Below are positions 33,467-41,298 of a stretch of 56,271 bases of DNA, piece after piece. How positions within the stretch are numbered: position 1 is the stretch's first letter; each line of letters starts with the position of its first letter. A model generated the notes under the pieces. The model saw only the letters and a list, made by a program, of their open reading frames with translations, was not told the DNA's origin and did no database searches. Source of the DNA: CAZFPT01 sp046541875 (GTDB lineage Bacteria; Planctomycetota; Phycisphaerae; SM23-33); assembly GCA_046541875.1 (NCBI GenBank), contig JBKHCL010000007.1:1-56271 (forward strand). The letters run 5' to 3'. Both the position numbers and the translations under genes were made by a program.

Positions 33467-34312
33467 ATGATGGACGACGACAACATCGATCCCGCCCGAG
33501 GCCGACTCAAGGCGATTCAGGCAAGCCAGGGCAGCCCGATGGGTTTCAGCATCCGTCGCAAGCTCAAGCTGGGCGCCGCCCGGCTGGGGATTCTCTCTGC
33601 CGACACCGACGATATCGAGCAGGTCACCGCCCCGAGCCCAACAGGACGGTCGCAGACGCTGGTGACCGGAACCGAGGACATCGCCGGACAGGGCGAGCCG
33701 GGTCCGGACCCCGCCGACGTTCGGCCGATCCGACCGACGCTCGCGCCGCCCGCGGCGATGGCGGAGCTTATTCCCGCCACCACCGTCGTCGAGCCCGAGA
33801 AAGCCCCCCCCGCGACCCGCCCCGCCCAGCCGAAACACCACCGGCCGAAACATTCGCCCTACTCCGAGACGCTCAAACGGAGCGAACCGCTCGAAAGCGA
33901 CTGGGACGTCGAACTGCCCGAACGCAAGAAGGGCACGTTCCTGCTGCCCCTGCGGGTCATCCTCGAGATCCGGGCGTTCGCAGCCCTCACCAAGCAGACC
34001 CAATATGCCGTCGTCGATCAGGCCGTCAGCGAATTCATCGCCAACGCGGTCGACGAGATGAGCGAAAACCAGCAGCAGCGGATGTCCGAGCTGGTCAAAC
34101 GACACGCCTACAAGGCGCGTGTTGCCGCCGAGAAGCGGGCCCGGGGTCGGGCCGAACGCGGCAAGAAGCTGGACCTGGCGACGCGATGGGAACCGCCCGA
34201 GGACGGGCGGATGGCCCATTTCGCCAGGCGTGTGCGGTCGGGGCAGACGGGCGACGGCGAACCCCGGTCGTCCGATTCGGCCTCGCAGGATCACTCCCCC
34301 CGGGAGCAATAA
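33467..34312 (+). CDS. ribbon-helix-helix-like protein beside parA
   Basis: A 281-aa protein. Residues about 1-150 are polar, Pro/Ala-rich and probably disordered. From about 155 to 195 the chain reads TFLLPLRVILEIRAFAALTK followed by QYAVVDQAVSEFIANAV. That is a short strand, a helix and a second helix with the hydrophobic spacing of a ribbon-helix-helix DNA-binding fold. A basic helix at about 205-240 (KRHAYKARVAAEKRARGRAERGKK) follows and could also touch DNA. The start is ATG at 33467 or 33470 after GGGAG. It lies 134 bases upstream of a ParA ATPase, as expected for a centromere-binding partner such as ParG-type proteins. The fold call is by eye. Confidence 0.55.
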   Translation: MMDDDNIDPARGRLKAIQASQGSPMGFSIRRKLKLGAARLGILSADTDDIEQVTAPSPTGRSQTLVTGTEDIAGQGEPGPDPADVRPIRPTLAPPAAMAELIPATTVVEPEKAPPATRPAQPKHHRPKHSPYSETLKRSEPLESDWDVELPERKKGTFLLPLRVILEIRAFAALTKQTQYAVVDQAVSEFIANAVDEMSENQQQRMSELVKRHAYKARVAAEKRARGRAERGKKLDLATRWEPPEDGRMAHFARRVRSGQTGDGEPRSSDSASQDHSPREQ

Positions 34313-34416
34313 CGACAAACCAGACCTCCACCAGGCGGACCAGTACGGATCGACCCGCTTTGATGGAGGCCTGAAATCCGCCCGGCCCGACGAGGTCGAC
34401 GCGGGACAAGGACGTA

Positions 34417-34431
34417 CGACGCCAAGCGTCG
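34417..34431 (+). promoter_or_regulatory. inverted repeat at the parA ribosome-binding site
   Basis: CGACGC and GCGTCG flank CAA, four bases before the AAGGAG of the parA-like gene. It may be an operator for the neighbouring RHH-like protein or an RNA hairpin that limits translation. The dyad is short and could be chance. Confidence 0.3.
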
Positions 34432-34446
34432 GAAGGAGCGGCAGCG

Positions 34447-36525
34447 ATGCTGACCATTGCGATCGTAAACGAGAAAGGCGGCAGCGGGAAAACCACCACG
34501 TCGGTGAACCTCGCGGCAGCTTTGGGAGCGGTCAACCAGCGAGTGCTCCTGGTAGACCTCGACGGCCAGGCCGCCGCCACACGGTGGCTCGGCGTGGAGG
34601 GCGATACCCGCTTTGCCGACGCCCTGTGGCGCGGCGAAGGGCTCGAACCCCTCAAAGACATCACCCCCAACGTCGACCTGGCCCCCGGACACGCCAAGTT
34701 GGATTCGGTCGCCCACGACCTGCGCCCCACCCAGGGCGGCCAGCTGCGCAAGCTCCTGCGGGAAGTGGAAGACGACTACGACCTCTGCATGATCGACTGC
34801 CCGCCGAGCCTGGGAAACCGGCTGATCGGCAACGCCCTGGTCGCCGCAACACATGCGATCGTCCCGGTGGAAACCTCCATTCTCGCGATGGACTGCATGC
34901 AGTCGCTCCTGGAGACCATCCAGGACGTCCGCGAAGGCCTCGGCCACGAGATCGAACTGATGGGCATCCTCGCCTGCCGCTTCGACGGGCGGACCAACCT
35001 CAGCCGATCCGTGCTGGGTGAACTGCACCGCGCCCTGCCCGGGAAGGTGCTCAACACGATCATCCGCGAGAACGTCAAACTCCGCGAATGCCCCGCCTCC
35101 GGGGAGAGCATCCTCACCTACGACCCGCGATCCACCGGCGCGCAGGACTACATCTACCTCGCCGACGAGGTGGTCTCGATCATCGAGGGAACATGGGAGC
35201 AACAGGAGCCCGGCGAGGACTCCAAGCCCCGGAAGAAAAAGAGCAAGGCCAAGGGCAAATCGAAGTCCAAGGCCGCCAAGGCCCAGCCCGCATCGAGTCA
35301 AACCGCTACCGCCGAGTCGGCCGACGATGCACCCGCCGACCCCAAAGAGCCCCAGGCCGACGACGAACCGAGCAGCAGCGAGACGCCTGCCGCCGAGTCG
35401 GCCGATGAGCCCGACGACCGGAGCCCCACGCCCGATGAGCCCAAGCCCGTCGCCACGATCGAAGTGCCCGACGTCGCCGAGGAGGTCGACTGGAGCACCG
35501 TGAGCTTCGAGGACTCCGACAAACCCGACGACGCAGCCGACGCGCCCGAGATCAAACCCGCCCAGGCCCAGTGGAACCTGGACAACGTGTCGGCCTCCTC
35601 CGAGCAGGACGAAGAATCGGACGAACAATCGCAGGAGACCGACGACGAATCCGCCGACGTGTCCGCCGAGCAGGATCACGACGACCCGGTCGTTGGGACC
35701 CCTGCCGTCGAGGAGCTTTCCTGGAACCTGGACGGGCAAACCCCTTCGATAGACGAGCAGAGCGACACGCAGCCCGAAACGACTCCGGAAGCGTCAGCCG
35801 AGCAGGCCGACGAAAGCAGCGAGAACCTCGCCTGGGACCTCAACGCGGAGACACCCGCCTCCGAGCAGCCGACCGAGCAGCCCGACCCCGTCGCCGAGAC
35901 ACAGCAGGATGACGCCGCCACCGATGACACCCCGGACGAAAGCGGCGAAGACGATCTGCCGTGGCAGCTGGACTCCGGCACGTCGCAGGCCCAGCAGACC
36001 CAGACCGTCTCCGCCCTGGACGAGGCAGCCGACAACGCCCCGCCCGCCGACCAGGCCGATGAATCGGACTCGTCGGACGATGAATTGAGCTTCGACGCGA
36101 CGCCGGCCAACGAGCCCGACGAGCCGACCAGCGACTTCGCCCCCGCCGCAGGCGACGCCGACGACATTCTCGCCGAGGCGTCCGCGCCCACCGACGTGCC
36201 CACGCCCGCCTGGCCGACGGCAGAGTCGGAGTTCTACCGCCCCATCCTCGAAGCCATCGCATCGCTGGGTGGCTCGGCGAAGGAAGAGCATATCATCGAG
36301 CGGATCCGCGAGATCATGGACGGGAAGCTCAACGACGTGGACCTCGCCCCGCCGGCCGACGGGCGGAGCAGCCAACCCGTCTGGCAGCAGACCGTGCAGA
36401 AGGCCAAGCGCCTTTTGACCATCGACGGGCTCATGAAGGAACAGCGGTTCCGCCGCACCTGGAAGATTACCGGCCGCGGCAAAGAGGCAGTCGCCAACCA
36501 GCAGCAGGAGCGCATTTATGACTGA
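34447..36525 (+). CDS. ParA-family ATPase fused to acidic linker and winged-helix domain
   Basis: A 692-aa protein with three parts. Residues 1-255 are a ParA/Soj ATPase: NEKGGSGKTTTSVNLAAALG (deviant Walker A with signature Lys 10), LLVDLDGQAAAT (Walker A', with Gly instead of the usual Pro), and DYDLCMIDCPPSLGN (Walker B). A Lys-rich patch (about 260-280) leads into a roughly 300-residue acidic, Ser/Ala/Pro-rich linker that must be disordered. Four W-x-L-[D/N] motifs stand in it at W376, W426, W463 and W506. Residues about 594-685 form a winged-helix-like domain (FYRPILEAIASLGGSAKEEHI, LLTIDGLMK, WKITGRGKEAV) resembling Mrr_N. AAGGAG fixes the start. The usual ParA is about 250-300 aa. No parB is adjacent; the RHH-like gene upstream may replace it. 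Confidence 0.8.
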   Translation: MLTIAIVNEKGGSGKTTTSVNLAAALGAVNQRVLLVDLDGQAAATRWLGVEGDTRFADALWRGEGLEPLKDITPNVDLAPGHAKLDSVAHDLRPTQGGQLRKLLREVEDDYDLCMIDCPPSLGNRLIGNALVAATHAIVPVETSILAMDCMQSLLETIQDVREGLGHEIELMGILACRFDGRTNLSRSVLGELHRALPGKVLNTIIRENVKLRECPASGESILTYDPRSTGAQDYIYLADEVVSIIEGTWEQQEPGEDSKPRKKKSKAKGKSKSKAAKAQPASSQTATAESADDAPADPKEPQADDEPSSSETPAAESADEPDDRSPTPDEPKPVATIEVPDVAEEVDWSTVSFEDSDKPDDAADAPEIKPAQAQWNLDNVSASSEQDEESDEQSQETDDESADVSAEQDHDDPVVGTPAVEELSWNLDGQTPSIDEQSDTQPETTPEASAEQADESSENLAWDLNAETPASEQPTEQPDPVAETQQDDAATDDTPDESGEDDLPWQLDSGTSQAQQTQTVSALDEAADNAPPADQADESDSSDDELSFDATPANEPDEPTSDFAPAAGDADDILAEASAPTDVPTPAWPTAESEFYRPILEAIASLGGSAKEEHIIERIREIMDGKLNDVDLAPPADGRSSQPVWQQTVQKAKRLLTIDGLMKEQRFRRTWKITGRGKEAVANQQQERIYD

Positions 36526-36641
36526 CCCAGCCGGCAGGCAGGGTTCAGTCTCAACAAGCCACGGTGCGACCGGGGGCTTTCGGCAGCCAGGCTGACCGCG
36601 AACCCTCGGAGAGGTTTGCAGTGGACAACGGAAGGCGCTAT

Positions 36642-36669
36642 GACCCCGATGGGCTTGCCCGTCGGGGTC
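36642..36669. terminator. strong hairpin between convergent parA-like and cysK genes
   Basis: A 13-bp stem (one T-G pair) with a two-base apical turn spans 36642-36669, between the convergent stops of the ParA-like gene and cysK. There is no T-run on either strand, so it would be an atypical bidirectional terminator or an RNA-stabilising hairpin. The rest of the 200-base gap holds no gene. Confidence 0.45.
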
Positions 36670-36724
36670 CTGCGTATCCGCACGGGCTGGCCACGCATCG
36701 CCTCGCTCAGCGGAGGATCCTCGC

Positions 36725-37675
36725 TCACACGTCCAGGTCGTCGAACAGCGGCGAGGAGAGATACCGCTCACCGAAGGACGGGATGATCGCCACGATCGTT
36801 TTGCCCTTGTTGTCCGGACGTGCGGCTATCTCGGCAGCCGCCTTGAGCGCCGCCCCGGAGGAGATGCCCACGAACAGGCCTTCCTCGCGGGCGGCCCGCC
36901 GGGCCCATGCCATCGAGTCGTTCTCGTCGATGCGGATCACCTCGTCCACAACGTCGAGGTCGAGCACCTTGGGGATGAACCCCGCCCCGATGCCCTGAAT
37001 TTTGTGCGGGCCGGGCTCGGGCTCCTTGCCCCCCTTCACTTGGGAGATGACGGGGCTCTGCACCGGCTCGACGGCGATCGCCTGGAGGTCCGGATTGTGC
37101 TTCTTGAGGGCCTCGCCGGTCCCGGTAATGGTTCCGCCGGTCCCGACGCCCGCGACGAGGAAGTCCACGTTTCCATCGGTATCCCGCCAGATTTCCTCCG
37201 CCGTCGTCTCGCGGTGAATTTCCGGATTGGCCGGGTTGTTGAACTGCTGGGGCATGAAGGCGCCGGGCGTATCGGCCAGCAACTGCTCCGCTTTCTCAAT
37301 GGCCCCGGGCATGCCCCCCCCCGCGGGCGTGAGCACCAGCTCGGCCCCCAGCGCGCGAAGCACCTTGCGCCGTTCGATGCTCATCGACTCGGGCATGGTC
37401 AGGATGCACTTGTACCCTCGGGCGGCGCAGAGCAACGCCAGGCCGATTCCCGTATTCCCGCTGGTGGGCTCGATAATCGTCGTGTCCGGGAGAATCTCCC
37501 CGTCGCGCTCGCCGGCGTTGATCATGGCCATCGCGATGCGGTCCTTCACCGAGGACATGGGATTGAAGCTTTCCATTTTCGCCAGCACGGTGGCGTTCTC
37601 ACCGCACAATCGACGAACCCGCACCAGGGGCGTGTTGCCGATCGTCTGCGTGATGTCATCGTGAATCCGGGCCAT
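36725..37675 (-). CDS. cysK: cysteine synthase A
   Basis: A 316-aa O-acetylserine sulfhydrylase, which makes L-cysteine from O-acetylserine and sulfide with PLP. The start MARIHDDITQTIGNTPLVRV is fixed by AAGGAG. NPMSSVKDRIA holds the Schiff-base Lys. EPTSGNTGIGLA is the substrate-binding loop, VAGVGTGGTITGTG binds the PLP phosphate, and GIGAGFIPKVLD plus IISSGAALKAAAE-type segments (VGISSGAAL) complete the CysK pattern. The C-terminus ends LSSPLFDDLDV rather than the classic Tyr-x-Ser-Thr. Length and motifs are normal. It stands alone, with no cysE nearby. Confidence 0.93.
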   Translation of the reverse strand: MARIHDDITQTIGNTPLVRVRRLCGENATVLAKMESFNPMSSVKDRIAMAMINAGERDGEILPDTTIIEPTSGNTGIGLALLCAARGYKCILTMPESMSIERRKVLRALGAELVLTPAGGGMPGAIEKAEQLLADTPGAFMPQQFNNPANPEIHRETTAEEIWRDTDGNVDFLVAGVGTGGTITGTGEALKKHNPDLQAIAVEPVQSPVISQVKGGKEPEPGPHKIQGIGAGFIPKVLDLDVVDEVIRIDENDSMAWARRAAREEGLFVGISSGAALKAAAEIAARPDNKGKTIVAIIPSFGERYLSSPLFDDLDV

Positions 37676-37813
37676 CTGCGTCTCCTTATGAGGCTGTGCC
37701 CGACGCGCAGGCCGGGCGGAATCCAGCGTTTGCACATCATAGGCACTCATCGGGCCGAATGCGACAAGTCGCCCTGTTTTGGTGTCGGATCTCTTCCCGA
37801 TCCGCCGCCGGGC

Positions 37814-38230
37814 TCATCGACCGCCGGCGGCGTCGGGCTCGTCGATCGGCGTGATGCGGAAGGTTTTCTCGGCAACGGTTTCGCCGTCGACCTCGGTGAT
37901 CAGGGTCCATTGGCCGGTCTTATCGTCCACCGGTGGCCAGAGCGTGTCGCCCAGGAAGAACTGGTAGTCGTTGGCGTTGATGATCTGCTCGCCGTCGAAC
38001 GGTGGGACGAGTTGGCCGTCGTCGTCGCGGAACGGCGGGTGTTCGATGGTGAACCGCAGCGTCGCCCCGCGCGCCTTACGGATCTCCAGAATGTACCCGA
38101 ACTCCACGCCCTCCCGGGCCGGGACCGTCTCGGTAAACTCCAGGATGTGTGGCAACTCCTTGCTGCCCTTCTCAAAGGGCGTGTACAACCCGTAGCTGAT
38201 CATGCGAACTTCCGGTTTCCGCTTGGCCAT
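37814..38230 (-). CDS. DUF3859 domain protein
   Basis: A 138-aa protein of the DUF3859 family. ISYGLYTPFEKGSKELPHIL at the start, ETVPAREGVEFGYILEI, then WPPVDDKTGQWTLITEVDGETVAEKTF at the end match the beta-sandwich pattern of that domain. GAGGAG lies four bases before the ATG; the longer open frame is antisense to the alkaline phosphatase gene. No signal peptide is present, so it is cytoplasmic. Function unknown. It is divergent from the alkaline phosphatase gene and follows cysK's upstream region. Confidence 0.75.
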   Translation of the reverse strand: MAKRKPEVRMISYGLYTPFEKGSKELPHILEFTETVPAREGVEFGYILEIRKARGATLRFTIEHPPFRDDDGQLVPPFDGEQIINANDYQFFLGDTLWPPVDDKTGQWTLITEVDGETVAEKTFRITPIDEPDAAGGR

Positions 38231-38321
38231 TTTGCTCCTCTTTGGGTAAACGCCGCCGGCGGGAAGGGGAAATCTTAGCAGGAACTGAGCGCAACGACCC
38301 TCCCGTCGGCAGTGCGGAATA

Positions 38322-38330
38322 TGGTATACT
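38322..38330 (+). promoter_or_regulatory. extended -10 promoter of the alkaline phosphatase gene
   Basis: TGGTATACT is an extended -10 element (TGn plus TATACT). No -35 is recognisable, as expected for this class. Transcription would begin about 50 bases before the ATG at 38387. No Pho-box-like repeat was identified. Confidence 0.5.
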
Positions 38331-38386
38331 GCTCCAGCGGGGGAACCAAACCGAGAATTCCACACGACGCGAAAGAGGACATTCCC

Positions 38387-39622
38387 ATGGCGACTCGATC
38401 GACAATGAAGATTTGGATCATCTGCACCGCACTGACGGCCGGCGCGATCGTGCTGGGCGGCCTGGTGGGCACGACGCCGGTTGCTCACAGCGAACCGACG
38501 GCCGAGGCTGACACGACGCAGGGCCAACCCGAGCGGACCATCATTCTGATGATCGGCGACGGAATGGGCTACGAGCAGATCAAGGCGGCCGGCTTCTTCG
38601 CATGGGGCGAGAACGGCAAGCTGACGATGCAGAATCTCCCGGTCAAGGGCAGTTGCACCACCTACGACGCGGGGGGCCCGAAGCACACGACCGACTCGGC
38701 GGCGGCCGGTACCGCCCTGGCCACCGGCGTGAAGGCCAACAACGGTGTGCTCTCGATGCGAATTCCCGGCGACGGCAGCAAGCTTCCGACCATCCTGGAA
38801 CTCGCCAAGAAGCGCAACTGGCGCACCGGCCTGGTGGCGACGTCGCACGTGACGCACGCCACGCCGGCGGCATTCGCTTCGCACGTCAAAAGCCGCAACC
38901 TTTACGGCCCGATCGCCGCACAGATGCTCCGCACGACCAGGCCGGACCTGATCCTCGGCGGAGGCGGACGGGGCATGAGCGTCGCCGACGCGAAACTCGC
39001 CGGCTGGGACGTCGCCACCGACCGCAGCAGCCTGCGACGTGTGCTGGACCAGCCCCGCAGCAAGGTAAAGCGCATCGCCGGGCTGTTCGGTAAGGGTCAC
39101 ATGCCCTACGAGTACGAGTACGCCATGCGGATCGACCCGCGGTACGACGCCCTGCCCCACCTTTCGGAGATGACCTCGGCCGCCCTGAAGTACCTCGGCA
39201 GCGGCGAGTCGAAGGGCATGTTCCTGATGATCGAGGGCTCGCGAATCGACCACGCCGGACACATGAACGATATCCACCGCAACATTCTCGAAACGCTGGA
39301 GTTCGACAGTGCCGTCCGCATCGTTCTGGAATGGGCCCGCACACGCCCCAACGTGCTGGTGATCGCGACGTCCGACCACGAATGCGGCGGGCTCAAGGTG
39401 CTCAAGAACAACGGGCGGGGCGAACGGCCGGAGGTTTCATGGGGCTCGAAGGGACATACGAACGTGGAAGTCCCCGTGTTTGCCGCCGGCAGCGGCGCGA
39501 AGGAATTCGCCGGAAAGATGGACAATACGGATATTTTCAGCAAGATGAAGGCGTTCATGGACGCCCCCCTGGCGGAGCTGAAGAAGGCCGATTCCTCGTC
39601 GACCGCCAAGAGCGGGTACTAG
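38387..39622 (+). CDS. alkaline phosphatase
   Basis: A 411-aa exported alkaline phosphatase. A signal sequence covers residues about 1-35. IILMIGDGMGYEQIKAA supplies the first metal Asp, and TTDSAAAGTALATGVK contains the phosphorylated Ser. GSRIDHAGHMNDI, ATSDHECGG and KGHTNVEVPVFAAG supply the remaining zinc/magnesium ligands. It should release phosphate from organic esters in the periplasm or at the surface. GAAAGAGGA precedes the ATG. Its size and motif order resemble PhoA. A hairpin follows directly after the stop. Confidence 0.92.
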   Translation: MATRSTMKIWIICTALTAGAIVLGGLVGTTPVAHSEPTAEADTTQGQPERTIILMIGDGMGYEQIKAAGFFAWGENGKLTMQNLPVKGSCTTYDAGGPKHTTDSAAAGTALATGVKANNGVLSMRIPGDGSKLPTILELAKKRNWRTGLVATSHVTHATPAAFASHVKSRNLYGPIAAQMLRTTRPDLILGGGGRGMSVADAKLAGWDVATDRSSLRRVLDQPRSKVKRIAGLFGKGHMPYEYEYAMRIDPRYDALPHLSEMTSAALKYLGSGESKGMFLMIEGSRIDHAGHMNDIHRNILETLEFDSAVRIVLEWARTRPNVLVIATSDHECGGLKVLKNNGRGERPEVSWGSKGHTNVEVPVFAAGSGAKEFAGKMDNTDIFSKMKAFMDAPLAELKKADSSSTAKSGY

Positions 39623-39639
39623 GCCGACGACCCGTCGGC
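39623..39639 (+). terminator. hairpin directly after alkaline phosphatase stop
   Basis: GCCGACG and CGTCGGC (7 bp) flank ACC immediately after the TAG stop. No T-run follows, so read-through into the transglycosylase gene 50 bases on is possible. Confidence 0.35.
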
Positions 39640-39689
39640 TGGGCGTTCGAGAGGTACGTCAGGCCGATTCGACGATGAGGTAGGCTCGG

Positions 39690-40232
39690 GTGCAACGTCG
39701 GGGCAAATTCAGGCTCAGTCCGCTGATGGTGCTGGCGGTGATCGTCCTCGCTCTGGCGGCAGCCTACCAGGTCGCCCACTGGATTCACGAATCCAGCATC
39801 GACTCCAGCCTCGCCGAGTACGCCGGGCTCATCCGCACCCATGCGGCCGCCAATGGTCTTCCGCCGGCCCTTGTGGCGAAGGTGATTCGCGCCGAAAGCG
39901 GCGGCGACCCCCACGCCGTCTCACGCACCGGAGCCAGGGGGCTGATGCAGATCATGCCCATCGCCCTGGAAGAGGTGCGTCGCCATCGCGACATTCCCGC
40001 CGGCAACCTGACCGATCCTGCCTACAACATCCGCGTGGGCACCGCGTACCTGGCGATCATGATGGACACCTTCGATAACGATCGCTGGTTGGCGCTGGCT
40101 GCCTACAATGCCGGGCCCGGACGAATCGCCAAGCTGCGCAAGGCCCATCCGGATCTCACCAGCCGGCAACTCGTGCTGAAACACGCCCCGCGAGAAACGG
40201 CCGGTTACGTCAAGACCATCCTCGAAGATTGA
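39690..40232 (+). CDS. membrane-anchored lytic transglycosylase (SLT domain)
   Basis: A 180-aa Slt70-type lytic transglycosylase started at a GTG with GAGGT upstream. One N-terminal membrane helix (residues about 11-29) anchors it. The SLT core follows: ALVAKVIRAESGGDP (catalytic Glu), SRTGARGLMQIMP, NIRVGTAYLAIMMD and LALAAYNAGPGRI. It cleaves peptidoglycan glycan strands to 1,6-anhydro-muropeptides, in the periplasm. Its presence implies a peptidoglycan wall. The length is close to the minimal SLT size. Confidence 0.9.
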   Translation: MQRRGKFRLSPLMVLAVIVLALAAAYQVAHWIHESSIDSSLAEYAGLIRTHAAANGLPPALVAKVIRAESGGDPHAVSRTGARGLMQIMPIALEEVRRHRDIPAGNLTDPAYNIRVGTAYLAIMMDTFDNDRWLALAAYNAGPGRIAKLRKAHPDLTSRQLVLKHAPRETAGYVKTILED

Positions 40233-40289
40233 ATTCTCCCCCTCCCCGCCGCCGACGTATTTTCCGGGTCTCGGTTGGGCATAAACAGG

Positions 40290-40319
40290 GCCCCCGCACG
40301 CGGAAACGCACGGGGGCCT
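40290..40319. terminator. GC-rich hairpin downstream of transglycosylase gene
   Basis: Arms GGCCCCCG (40290-40297) and CGGGGGCC (40312-40319) are capped by a GCG-GAAA-CGC tip. It lies 58 bases past the transglycosylase stop. T-tracts are weak on both strands (TGTTTATG on the minus). The remaining gap to 40603 shows no gene. Confidence 0.5.
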
Positions 40320-40603
40320 GGCACGTAGAACACACAGTACACAAACAAAAGCACAAGGAACACACCACACGGATATCGGGTCGTCGCAACCACCGGCGAC
40401 GTGTAGCCGTCTGTCGTTCGCGAGGGCGATCGTCGCATCGGCGGGCCACTCTCCCTCGCACATGAACCGTACGATTCACCAGGCCGCCATGCTGAAATCC
40501 TCTGGAAAAATGCGGACAAACGCGGTACAGACGGGCAAGTCGTAACGTCCTTCCCGAGCATGACCTCTCGGCCATGTCCGGCGGACGTCCCGTGAGGCAG
40601 CGA

Positions 40604-41200
40604 ATGTTTTCCTGGACGCAGGTCGGACATGTCTTTCTCGACGCCGAAGCCCTCGGGCAACTCGGACATCGCTGCGCGCCGGAACGCTGCACCGCCACCC
40701 CGCACTGCTGCGGTAGTTTCGAGGTCGCCTTCGATTGCTCCGACGCCCCGCGCATCGTGGGCATGCTCCCGAAGGCCGCCCTTTTCGCCCCCCACCTGCG
40801 GGAGGACGGCGAGCTGATTCTGCCTTTCGACGACACCGACGACGACCTGCTGGCGATGGAGACCGACGAGGACGGGCTCTGCCTGGCGGCCTATCGCGAC
40901 GACCAGGGCGCCCTGCGGTGCTCGCTGCACTCAGCCGCCCTGGAGGCGAGCTTCCCGCCTGAGCGATGCAAGCCCCGTTGCTGCTGGCTTTGGCCGGTGA
41001 GCATCCTGGACGCCGACAACCGGACGTACGTATCCGTCTGCGAGGACGTGTACGCCTTTCCATGCAACCATCGGCGACGAGGCATGCGACGGTCGCTGCA
41101 CCCGAGCGTCGCCGAGATCCTGCGTGGTGCGTTCACCGACGACGTCGTCCAGGCCGTCAACGCCGCGCTGGCTGCCCTGCCCGATCCGCGTCTGCGGTAA
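40604..41200 (+). CDS. cysteine-rich DUF3109-like protein
   Basis: A 198-aa cytoplasmic protein. The cysteine layout is HRCAPERCTATPHCCG near 24-39, EDGLCLAAY and LRCSLHSAAL in the middle, then ERCKPRCCWLWPV and later single cysteines. It matches the style of DUF3109/YkgJ proteins, thought to bind a metal or iron-sulfur centre. The ATG at 40604 has GAGG before it; an ATG at 40574 lacks a site. Function unknown. The gene is 98 bases upstream of the MGH1-like hydrolase gene. Confidence 0.65.
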   Translation: MFSWTQVGHVFLDAEALGQLGHRCAPERCTATPHCCGSFEVAFDCSDAPRIVGMLPKAALFAPHLREDGELILPFDDTDDDLLAMETDEDGLCLAAYRDDQGALRCSLHSAALEASFPPERCKPRCCWLWPVSILDADNRTYVSVCEDVYAFPCNHRRRGMRRSLHPSVAEILRGAFTDDVVQAVNAALAALPDPRLR

Positions 41201-41298
41201 GCGAGCGCCTTGCCCGTCGCCGCGCCGGGCGATAGACTCGCCGACGTGACGCGGGGCCGCCCGCGAACCCGACAACCACCCACCTCCGGGAGCGATGA

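Noticed and set aside
34313..34446. A ParB-type parS site (TGTTTCACGTGAAACA-like) near parA
   Set aside because: Nothing close to the parS palindrome was seen; only a short 6-bp dyad is present.
40233..40603. Minus-strand frames in the gap after the transglycosylase gene as a small secreted protein
   Set aside because: No ribosome-binding site, no signal, and Cys/Val-rich runs that come from a low-complexity repeat.
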